DNA of 64,000 bases from Cylicocyclus nassatus (taxonomy: Eukaryota > Nematoda > Chromadorea > Rhabditida > Strongylidae): contig CATQJL010000316.1 of assembly GCA_958299035.1 (NCBI GenBank), positions 34,475,441-34,539,440 on the forward strand, read 5' to 3'. The stretch's first letter is position 1. Each line of letters opens with the position of its first letter. Both the position numbers and the translations under genes were made by a program. Under the pieces are notes generated by a model that saw only the letters and a program-made list of their open reading frames with translations, was not told the DNA's origin and did no database searches. Shown piece after piece: positions 1 to 10,900 of this stretch.

Positions 1-858
1 ATCTACGCCGTTGGCAAATTTCACTGCAATAAATCTTGAAAGGACTTCAGGTTTTCACCCTTGTACCATCTATTCTAGATGGGGGGGGGGAAGGGGAGAG
101 GAGGAGGCGACGCGACAGCCTAGACAAAAAGACAAATGAGAAGAAGTCATGGGGCGGGCTGGAAAAGTGTCAAAGGGAAGTAAAATTCAAAATCAAAGGA
201 AGTTTGCTTCAGAATATTCCTGGATCCAGCGATGCCGATATAATCAGGTACCACTCAAAAACACTGGTTTTATGACCTTCCCAATTTGAAAGAAATTTCA
301 GTGTAATCTGAAACGGTTCGACTACTACGCAATGCTAATCATATATTTTTCTTATTTGATTTACACGACGGTCATCAAGGAAAGTTTTGACAAAAGCAGA
401 AAGATGGAAAGGTAATGGAGAAGATTTTCGACAGCTGTTGCCTCTTCTTGTGTCATTTACGTTTGGTCACGTTTCTAAGATGGATAAATTTGACGCAAAC
501 CAAACATCGAATTGTAACATTGTGACCATTGTGACTTCTATTTCTTCAAACATGACTTGAATTTTAAGCTTCATCTCATCTCAGAGACTTAACTAGCAAT
601 TTGCTCATCTGAAGTACTTAAAACGTCAAATAAAGAGTGAGTAAAAATATGCAGTTTTAACTTCATCAGTAATGTTAATCAGAATGCTTTAAAGCGCTCA
701 ATGTTGCTGTTAATTTCATTCGGAAGATGTTAGGGACCCCGCTTACATGCGAGTAAGATGTCGTTAGAAGAATTTCGCATGAGTGTTTTAGCATTCATGA
801 ACGCTACACACTTGGTGCAAGCTCATAAACTGAGAGGAACCCAAGCACAACAAATTGC

Positions 859-2584
859 TCACTGTGTAGGTCGTCCTGTTTGCTGGGTATATTCTTCAGC
901 TGCTGCTTCGACAGAATAGATGTTCATGGGAGAGTTGTACTTAAATGGCAAGACATTCGTATCATACAATGTTGGCTAACTTACCTGGAGATGTTGCACA
1001 GACGCATAAGGAGAAAGTTCATTTCGTGTTCGTGGTGATGGTGAATGGTACAACAACTTGGTTCCTCCTTAAAATAAACTATATAGGTTGTAGGCGTTAA
1101 ACATTCCAATCCAACCAGGAGATAGACCACCAGGATGTAGGGATGGTGAGTGAGATGTTTGAATGTACGTAGCTTGATTGAGTGGTACTCCACCAGAACT
1201 CGGTTTGTAGGCAGTGGTAGTGAATCCGTTGTTAAAACTAATTATTTACGATTTCAATTCAAGGCATACATATACCACTTTCATTGAACAGATTTCACCT
1301 GTAGTTTTGAGCTGCTTCTGACTGGCGCGGGCCATTTTGTGGGGAATGATGTCGTTGCGATCCAAAGTTTGTGTTGTACGTAGGGTTCACATGTGAGTAT
1401 GTGTGCGATCTTCCTCTTATAAATGGCTCTGGTCCGTCGATAGCGGTGGAGTAAGATGGACCATTACCCTGCCGAGAAAAATCCTTATGCTCAAAAAGTA
1501 CGCAAAAATCCTTACAAACGGTTAGTGCGAGAAATTGAGAGGAAATGAAGAATGAAAGGGATTCTAGTATGAAAGAGACTAGTACAACTGATCTATCGAT
1601 GACTTGCAAAACATGATTTCTGACTAACTCACATATGAGTTTGAGCTTTGAGCTGTGTTGAAGTTGGATTGCTGATGACGAGAGTACGTAGAAGGACTGT
1701 GGTACATTCGCGGCTGACTGTTTGTAGCAACGTAACTGCCGTAGTGCGGTGCACGATTAGAGCTGAATAAGTTTTACTTGAAAGGAAACTTGTCATTATA
1801 CTGGATTGTTGTTACCAAATACCCGTAAAATACCATAACACAAGGCGATGCTTGATTTGCGAGCACTGTGTTGGAGATGAGGGGAAAAGAACGGAATGGA
1901 CTAAGTCACCTGCTGATTACAGCATGGACTCTCTGAAAGCGGGGGAGCGACCATCATTTATAAAACACGCCTTGCCAGCAGTTTCATTTCTCATGAACCG
2001 ATGTGTACCTGACCCGAATCAGACATATGGAGTCAATTACAAAAAGGCACTTTTAGCAGATCTAAAATGTGACTTGTAAGCTGCAGCGTACACCATATAA
2101 CCCACCTTAAATTGATACCGGAAGTAAATTACATTGCGTGCCTTGATTCACAGTTAATTGTGTACACATTGATTTCCTTTGTATAAACTTTGATTGTGAG
2201 CAGCAGTTTTCATTCGTTTTTACCATTATCCTATTACACAACATTGCTCTCACCCTTCGCCGCTGTTGTAAGCCAGTTGGCTTACGAAAAAATACAGAAG
2301 CATCGGCACACTTGATCACATGTGCGCACACAGCCTCTTCCGCATTTTCTTACAGCAACTTCGCTGCCCTCACAAAAAAGTCCGAGCTATTCTCTAACAG
2401 CTTGAACCCTTACAATTCATCTTGGAACAAACCTTCCCAACGTCCTCATTAGACTAGGCATTTCTTACCTTTGCACTGAGTTGATATTCTGTTGATTTGA
2501 TTGATAGTGAGACCTTTGGTGCTGTTGACTTGACTGCAGTGAAGACTTTGTTCGTGCTGAAGATCCACGATCAAAGGAAAGACT
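859..2584 (-). CDS. alp-1: Ser/Gln/Tyr-rich linker exons ending in a ZM-like motif; probable long-isoform part of the same gene
   Basis: Six minus-strand exons, all phase-compatible: 2584-2469, 1762-1633, 1468-1299, 1237-1116, 1067-985 and 939-859 (TGA at 859-861). Five of the six donors are GTAAG/GTGAG-like or GTGAAA. The 48 bp intron 1115-1068 uses a weak GTTGGA donor but removes a TAA. Sequence in order: SLSFDRGSSART, many Q/S/H, then HYGSYVATN, GNGPSYSTAIDG, FNNGFTTTAYKPSSGG and finally YNSPMNIYSVEAAAEEY. The last string resembles the ZASP-like (ZM) motif found between PDZ and LIM domains in this family, which supports the link to the PDZ exons upstream. LIM exons, if any, would lie left of the window. 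The 5' end of this block is not fixed. Confidence 0.7.
1852..2079 (+). pseudogene. Coding-like fragment in an intron, weak choline-transporter-like (SLC44) resemblance
   Basis: An open frame of 75 codons without an ATG ends in TAA. The part FIKHALPAVSF then LMNRCVPDPNQ reads like the conserved RC(I/V)P stretch of SLC44/CTL transporters. It sits antisense in the intron between two linker exons and has no clear splice sites, so a stranded gene fragment is the simplest view. The family call is from memory of the motif only. Confidence 0.22.
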
Positions 2585-2907
2585 CTAAAAGAATTTTGGT
2601 TGGGTCAACGGCAACGTGATTGTACTGTGTTATTGTAATCATTTGGTATGCTACAGTTTTATCTCACTATTACGTCTCCCATGACTCTAAACCTGATGGA
2701 AGGAGCTTTGGTTACTTGAGGACTCGCGTTACAAACGCTTGGTCACTCGAAGAAAACAGCTTGATCTTGTTATTCAAAAAGCCAATTCATCAAACAGTGA
2801 CTGCTTCACTGTTTGACTGTAATAAATATGGCTGCCGCTCATAACAGGTGGTGCGAAAATAAAGGAGACGTAGAAAGCTCACAGCGGTGCAGTCGTCACA
2901 GCTTTTG

Positions 2908-3021
2908 CTACAAAAAACACCATTTTTCTTCGTTTTCGACAACTACGTCGCCTTGTCCTTTTTGTTCGATATTAGAGTCAACTTCTACGAATTCTATCAC
3001 ACAGTTACCAAATAAATCCAT
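2908..3021 (-). CDS. Possible alternative first exon (MDLFGN...)
   Basis: An ATG at 3021 opens 37 codons (MDLFGNCVIEFVEVDSN, then acidic VENEEKW) before a TAG. The composition looks coding, and it lies just upstream of the linker exons on the same strand. No donor with the right phase is convincing, so whether it feeds the linker exons is open. It could be an unrelated small ORF. Confidence 0.28.
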   Translation of the reverse strand: MDLFGNCVIEFVEVDSNIEQKGQGDVVVENEEKWCFL

Positions 3022-4797
3022 GTGGTGAAATTGGTCGTTTCGTAAATTGTAAATTATAAATTTATAAATTTGTAAATATTTTTGTGTTTAGGCAGAGATG
3101 GCCTAGCAGTGTGCACTCTGCATTTCAGGACCCTAGTTCGGTAAGGTTGTTTCTACCTTGCGCGCAACATCGCGAAAGTAACCTTGCTATCCTATTTCAA
3201 CAACGGATGCCTCCTTTTCCATGAAAATACGTGAAATAGTAGGAAACACGCTTCACTAAAGAGTCGATTCTAACCTAACAAAGCTTAGAGAACAAAGTGG
3301 TATTTTGACGAAGATAAAAAAATTGCATGGTTTAGATGTTCTTTTTTAGCTCAAAACAAGAAGTGCTGGAGGGTCTTACTTCGAGAGGACAAAAGTCGTC
3401 ACTTTTCCAGAAAGGGAAGTAGTAATTGATCCCACAGTGCGTCGTTTTGGTAAACATTATCAATGATTTGAAGTAGCAACAGAGAGCTCAAAATGCAACG
3501 CAGAACACAGAGATAATCAACAAATGATTTCTGCACCCAGCTTCGAAGGCATCGTCAAGGTAAAATGACGGTTACCGGAATTCCACAGCGTTGCAACAGA
3601 CCCTACAACTAATCTATCAGTGAAGTCCGGATTGAAAAAAAGGGTCCGGAATGCCTAAAATCTACTTCGGAAGTCTTCCGGACCCCTCTTCCGTTTTAGA
3701 CTCGAGTCCACTTACATGTATTTTGCAGCGAATGCGGACTTGAAGATTGAAAAGTCTTTTTTTGTCATTTTAAGCGCTCAAAAGCCCAAGTATGGGCTCA
3801 GCATGGCGAGAAGGCTCCAAAAAGGTGGAAAACTGGACAGCGAAATTTTGCCGGGACACTGCCTTTAAGGATGTTGATCAGTGAATATGAGTTAAGATGC
3901 ATACAAAATGTTTACAAATTATTCTTGAATTAATAGCAAAATCATGCATAAAGGAGTCGGTTTCACTCAACATTTGATCTCACTAGCCCATTCTATGTAG
4001 CCTGCAACACTTATCCTGCTTTAAGCTGTATTGTACTATGGGACAAAGCGTTTTAGGTTCAAGATGACACGACGCCGAATTTGAAGTAAAAGTAGTTAAA
4101 TTTCGGTTATCTCAATGTAAGACAAAAAAAGGTATTCTGAAAAAATTTGCATATGCAGGATTCCAGTTGGTTTGACTATCTCTGATAAATATTGGAACCA
4201 AAACATGGAAGATTGCAAACTCGTTTCAGAATCAAGGGCCTCCAACATTACCGAAGAAAATTTCAGTAAAATAGGGTATCAATTTTTAGAGTTCTTGAGA
4301 GTTGGCAGGTTTATAGTAATTTTCATCACAAATGCGAACGCGCTTCAAGGATACTTCAAGGATCCTAACGGTGAGTGCCCTTCTCAACAAAGATGTAGGA
4401 TTGATTGCGCCACTTTTTTGGGATGTATTGATCAACAGAGTCTCTAAGCTACAGAACTCAAACCATCTCATAAATAATTGTTGTGACGGACCTACAAATT
4501 CTATATGTACACGAGAAAATTTGTGCCCCAGACTTGTTTTAAGCTGCTCAAAATTGTTTTGGTTAAACACTGTAAATTCCGTCTCATTCTGTGATATGTT
4601 GGAAAAGTAGTCAAATTTAGTAGTTTATTGCAAACCAGTCACATAAAACATAGGCAAAATCTTGAAAAAGCTGGTAATCGGACGGCAGTTGTGATTTTGT
4701 TTCTTCAAAAACGTAGTGCAAAACCGGTAGTTGTGCTGGATTTTCACGATGTACATAACGGATTCGTAAGCTCGTCACTCCTTCTAGCATCTAACTT
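3022..4797. other. Intron or intergenic stretch of the PDZ gene
   Basis: No convincing exon seen. Two overlapping ORFs around 4172-4610 on opposite strands lack splice logic. A truncated copy of the TTAA-type repeat ends at 3866 (see next entry). Confidence 0.5.
3620..3866 (+). repeat. Truncated TTAA-type inverted-repeat element (right half)
   Basis: Ends GGGACACTGCCT followed by TTAA. It shares the internal words AGTCTTCCG, CTTACATGTATTTT and GAATGCGGAC with the element at 47197-47550. No matching left end was found. Confidence 0.6.
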
Positions 4798-4927
4798 CTA
4801 GTAGTTAAATCGATCCAAACGAACACCGCCAAATCCTTGACCGTATCCTGGTTGCATTTCGTCGACGACTAATTTGTTGTCCTGTTCGGTCAGTGTCCAT
4901 GGCAAGCAAGTGTGCGATGTCACGTAT
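4798..4927 (-). CDS. alp-1: C-terminal exon after the PDZ domain, with its own stop
   Basis: 130 bp exon with a TATTTTCAAG acceptor. It begins with one base that completes the preceding AG codon, then YVTSHTCLPWTLTEQ, DNKLVVDEM, GYGQGFGG and a TAG stop after RLDRFNY. A weaker internal donor (GGCGGT|GTTCGT, phase 0) would skip the stop and join in frame to the linker exon at 2584. The exon may therefore be the switch between a short PDZ isoform and a longer isoform. Confidence 0.78.
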
Positions 4928-7900
4928 CTTGAAAATAAATATGCTTGAACAAAGAAGTGAACAATTATCAATGATATGGTTGAGCTGACTTGATATGTGT
5001 TAGGTTGTTCTGATAGTTATGTCCGATTTTTAGTTGCCTTGTTTTAGCACAGCTATTTTCTTCATTTGCAGTTAATACAGTATTATTAAAATTTATCCAA
5101 GAATGTTTTTTTATCTCTCCGATGCCTACTACTTCATAATAAAAAAAAACTCTCCAGTAAAGAAATTTCAACCTCCAGCAGCCACGTTGTCAAAATGCTG
5201 TCATGCTCGAAAGAAATTTCTACGAAGAGAATTTTTGCAGTGATCATAAAATCTTTTCTGTAACATTTTATGATAGGTAAGGTTGTTATGGCCTAAACCA
5301 TGTACACTTTCACTCCTATATAGAAAATGTCTTACTTCCCAGATTTGTCTTGAATTGGAGAATCCCCTACTGCATGAGCGACAATAACCTACGTGTATAC
5401 AAGTGGTGTATTCAATAATGCATATGTTAGATTAAAGCGAGAATAAGAGGGATCATCAGTCAGTTAGCTTTTTCCGCTCACGAATAGCAAGAAAAACCAA
5501 AAATCAATAAGTCGGAATACTTGCGCGAGCGGAGGAAGATTTATATTAGGTTGTCCCGAAAGTTTTGTCGGTTTTTTTCATCGCCCACTAAAACTCACAG
5601 AACGCTAATCCATGGACGACTCAGAGACCATTTGATTCATATTTTTGTGCTCCTTCTTACAACTATATTTGGTCTCTGATCTACCCTGTCTTTGCGATGT
5701 CATCGCCATGGCTTTTTGAGCACATCAGCAGTAACGCCAAAAATTTTCTAATTTTTAAAAATCTTTATACTAATTTTCTCAAAGAGCGCTGGTAACTGTT
5801 AAGTAAAGCAAACCTTTGGCTACAACGTATCTATTTTAGATTAAGTAAATCACGTTTATCAGAACCGTAATAATTATTTAATTAAGAAAAACCGGGGCTT
5901 TTTGACTATGTTTAGGATGTAAGATTACCGGAAATTCCAAAAAGCAGATTTTTGAAGCAAATCAAACTCGGTTATGTTGCATAAATATTGTTCAATAAAA
6001 AACAAGTTTCAATTCGCAAAAACTTTGAGAGTTTTCATGTTTTTGCTGCAGTTGCGTGTTTCATGACTTTATCAAAAATTGAGACTTTCGAAGAAATAAT
6101 TTTTTTGAGCTAAAAACAGCAGATTAAGAGAATCTAAAAATATGGCCATAAAGTCCGAGAATTGCTTTGTTTGAGCCATACTTGAGCTTCTCCGAAACCA
6201 TGGAATGAAAATTCAAAGAATTAACTAAACTTTGAGAAGATAAAAATGACGGGTGAAGAATTTTAGCAATTATCAGAAAAAGCATGCAGGATTTTGATAC
6301 GAGAATGCAACCCTAAGAAAGAGAAGGAAAAGCTGCATCGAATGCATGTTGACGCTAATTCAGGTCTTCATTGTGCGTGGTTTTATAATGGTTTGAAAAA
6401 ACGGACAAAACTTTCGGGACAACCTAATATATGGCTTTTTTGCTTTGCTTATAGAATTTCTTTGCAGCAAAGACGCCTTAATCTTTGAAAAAAAATCTAT
6501 GTAGCGTAAGCCACTTTGATGGCAGTCATTAGTATGTCAAAGTAGCGATTTCGAAGGGATTGCAATATTTTCCAGTTTTTTTTGCTTTCTTCACAACTAC
6601 CGTATTCATGTTTCATGCCATACATTCGCTCAATCCAGCAAAATTTGTAATGTTCAGAGTGTTTATAAGAGCAGATATAATATTTTAGATCGGAATCCGC
6701 AAGTCGGCCAGAACTTTTGGAAGAACCTAGTACATTATTTGCTTTGCAATGCTTCGATTTTCGGAATCAGTTCGAACCCGATTACGTGGTCGACATATCG
6801 TAGAATTCTCGTCTTAAAGTTTGCCGTCGCAATAATATGCGCATTGAATAAGTAGCATTGTAAACCCAGATAGAGCATAAACAGACCTAAGTAAGCTACG
6901 AGGAGAGTACTCCTCAACTTTTTTGTTAACACACTCACTTGTAGCATGATAGACCCACCTTCTCAAATTGAAGTTGACTTCTTGGAATGATGAATCCAGT
7001 ATACTGTTTGCTTCATTCACACTCATGTTCTGAAAATACAATGAATGAGCACGTATATGAGAAGCAAAGCCTTTGACTATAGAGTCCTTGCTTTATGATC
7101 ATGGGCGGTATTTATCAATCTTATATATAAAGCTGAATGTCTGTTTGTCTGTCTGTATGTCTGTATGTCTGTATGTCTGTATGTGTGTACGTATGTTCCG
7201 AGTAGAAAATTCTATTTCTGAACCGATCCGGACCAAACTTGGCACACATACGCTACGGGCCCCGGCGGGTGTCATAGGCTACTTTTCGTCATCGATCGAT
7301 ATCGATTTTATCGATTTTTATCGATTTTTTTGCTGAGTTCACCTACGGGGCTGGGAGTTGGCACAGGGGGGTAATCGAGCATGGGGATTCCGAATACAAT
7401 ATTGGTTTTCAGGATTATCGATTACTTTTATCGATTTTATCGATTTTTTTGCAAAGTTTGAGCTACGGGGCTGGGAGTTCGCACAGGGGGTAATCGGGCA
7501 TGGGGATTCCGAATACAATATTGATTTTCAGGATTATCGATTACTTTTATCGATTTTATCGATTTTTTTTGCAAAGTTTGAGCTAGGGGGTTGGGAGTTG
7601 GCACAGGGGGGTAATCGAGCATGCTGATCATCCCCAAGGGGGGTGATCAGCATGCTCGACACCCCTGTGCCAAATTCCAGCCCTAGCTCAAATTTTCAAG
7701 AAATCGATAAAATCGATAAAAGTAATGGACGATCTTGAAAACTAATATTGTATTCGTAATCTGCATGCTCGATTACCCCCCTGTGCAAACTCCCAGCCCC
7801 GCAGGTCAAACTTTACAAAAAAATCGATAAAATCGATAAAAGTAATGGACGATCCTGAAAACTAATATTGTGTTCGTAATCAGCATGCTCGATTACCTCC

Positions 7901-10900
7901 TGTGCAAAATCCCAGCCTCGCATGTCAAAATTTACAAAAAATCGATAAAATCAATAAAAGTAATCGATAATTCTGAAAACTAATATTGTATTCGGAATCC
8001 ACATGCTCACTTCCCCCCTGTGCCAACTCCTAGCCCTGTAGGTGAACCCTGCAAAAAAATCGATAAAAATCGGTAAAATCGACATCGATCGATAACGAAA
8101 AGTGGGCTGTGACACCCGCCGGGGCCCGAAGTGTATGTGTGCCAAGTTTGGTCCGGATACGGCGGAGCCGGGTAAGCCAGCTAGTATCCTATATGGAAAG
8201 AGGAGGTCCCCGGACACGTCACAATCCGTATAGGCGCGGGCACTAGCGCTCGCGGTACACGAAGCCAAGCTGGTAATCGAGTTCCTGTTTGTTTGAGGAT
8301 ATGGTCCGATCTTTAAAGTTTGGTCATGTCGGGCACGGCAGGTGCCCGATCGTCCCCGATTCCGACAGGTTGGGCTCTGCTGACCGTTCCACGCGCCCCA
8401 GACTTTCATAATTTATGGGATGACGCTTTCGCTTGTCCGGGCACTCATTATAATGGTTCGGACCGTCGGGAGATTGATAAGTACCGCCCCAGGTCGTGCT
8501 AAATGTACAGGTCTGCATCTCCGCTTGCGCAGGACTCTGCACCTCTCCCACGAATACGCTCTCTATTCATATCCAATCTGTTCGCGAAGAGGCGTGGAGT
8601 CCAGGCGAGGCGATCGCGCGGGAGCGGAGAGCTGGTGCACCCGGAACTGCAGTCGATAAGCCCTGTATGTACCCCAGGCATCTTTGTGGCCTGCTCATTA
8701 GCAGCAACTCGTCTTTCAATAATTCCGTAATAGATTATTGTTGTCGCTGTCATTACAACGTGTAATGACAGCGTCATTACAAGCGATTTGATCGTCGCGA
8801 TCGATCGCGACAAAATAATTGTAACAATATCATTGCATGCCGATCTTCTTGCATTTCGGTTGAGATAGTTTTCCAACACGACTAATCGTGACTAGCTATT
8901 ACAACCGAAGTACAAGAAGATCGGCATGCAGTGAACTCGTAACACTTGTTTTGTAGCTATGGATCGCGACGATGAAATCGCGAGAACTCTGCCCAACGCC
9001 TTACAATATGCTATCCGCTTTCTATATCTCTTGGAATTCTGCAACTGCACAAAAGGCCAATCCGTGCGATAATCAACTTTTTGTCATCAAATGAAAACCA
9101 CTCGTCGTTAAAAATGAAAAACATAAGGCTTTGATTTGACATGTTTCGACATGTTTATGCCATTGCAGTGAATACATTTAAACAAAGCAACTTCACTCTT
9201 TGAAGGTGTGTGGTGGCCTATCGAGCGTTAGGATCCTGTACCTGCGTATGATGTACCTGCGTTAGCTAAGCAGGTACAAGTGTTCCGATTTGCGCGTCTG
9301 TTTTGTAGTGGCGTGGATAACAACTCCTCAGGCAGTAGGATGAAATTCCAAGGGAATGAAATTTGAAATTTGGGAAACGAAACTCAGAGTTTCAATAAAC
9401 AAAACTTTAAGTTACGAAAACGAAAAGCACAGTTTTCTCTGAGTTAACGAGTAGCTCTAACTTGGAGTTGCGGCCATAATATTAGGTTGTCCGGAAATTA
9501 ATGTCCGTTTTGAATTTCAACCGCAACAAGTCATACACTTTTGATTCCTGAATAGCTTTCAAGGTACCATTCGATAGAGCAAAGCAAGCTCTACAAGATG
9601 GAAGTCTTGCTTTAGCAGCAGCTCTAATCCACCTCGAGTTTCGAGCCAAAAACTAAAAAGATTCAACTGCCCAAAAAATCAAGAAAAATCATAATTCAGT
9701 TCGTAAGGACTCTACAAAAATTCTAACTTGTTCACGTAAAAACTATCCACGTAAGACATATATGTACACTATTGCCGTATTTTTTCCTCTGTTAGAAATC
9801 GAAAAAACGAAAATTTTTATACTTTTGCAAAAGTGATGCTGAGTCGTCCCCACATAAGTAGAGGTATACTATACATTTGTAGAAGTAAAAACGTAGATTT
9901 TCAGCTTTTTATAAGCTTTAGTTCTCGAGAAATTTGAATTTTAGTTTGGACCACCCCTGACTAATGAAAGCTAAATTCGATATTTCTCGAGAACTAAAGC
10001 TTGTAGAGAGCTGAAAATTTACGTTTGTACTTCTACAGATTTGTAGTACACATCTACTTATGTGGGGACGACACAGCATCACTCTGACAAAAGCATGAAC
10101 ATTTTCGTTTTTTCGATTTTTAATAGAGGAAAAAATACGGCAATAGCGTACATACATGTCTTATGTGGATAGTGTTTACGTGAGCAAGTTAGAATTCTTG
10201 CAGAATTCTTATGAACTGAACTATGATTTTTCTCGATTTTTCAGGTAGTTGAATCTTTTTAGTTCTTTGTTCGAAACTCGAGGTGGATCAGAGCTGTTGT
10301 TACAGCAAGAAAGCCATCTTGTAGAGCTTGCTTTGCTCTATCAAATGGTACCTTAAAAGCTATTCAGGAATGAAAAATGTATGACTTATTGCGGTTGAAA
10401 TTCAAAACGGACGTTAATTTCCGGACAACCTAATACTACCAACCCAGTATCTTCTTTTTTCCATAATAAATTTCTCTATGAAGTTTTTCGCATGCATCTA
10501 ACAAAGCTTGTTGTCTCGTTGTACAAGGGGAGGTTGGCTAGTCGAAGTGCCTTGCGAGGTAGGTATGTATCGTCCATTCTCACAATATAGAGGCGGAGCT
10601 TTGCTAACGTTTGCCAACGTATGCGTGTGAAGTTTCCGATAGCTAGAAAATACAAAAACTAATGCTTCAGATGAGAAGTTCAACAATCTTTTCAACGTGT
10701 TTCAATGTCTGCAGGGCCACGGCCGCTATACGCATGGTAATCGCCTACAACATTTGGAGGGACATACGCGATTCCAATTTTTTTGTACTAGGCATCGGAG
10801 GAGGAGTCACGAGCGTTTATTAAAGTAAAAAAGTGAATTTTCGAGTAGCTTAAAGTAATCGTAACATTTTTTCTGGCGCTTAGATGGAGCAACGATAATA

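Noticed and set aside
6294..6488. 64-codon plus ORF that looks like a transposase fragment
   Set aside because: It crosses the right end of the 5546-6427 element and contains no catalytic motif. Its residues follow from the terminal repeat.
7073..8409. Chain of ORFs with CLSVCMSV and FIDFIDF repeats
   Set aside because: These are translations of the TCTG/TATG and ATCGAT tracts of the Helitron-like element, repeated at 20809-21291.
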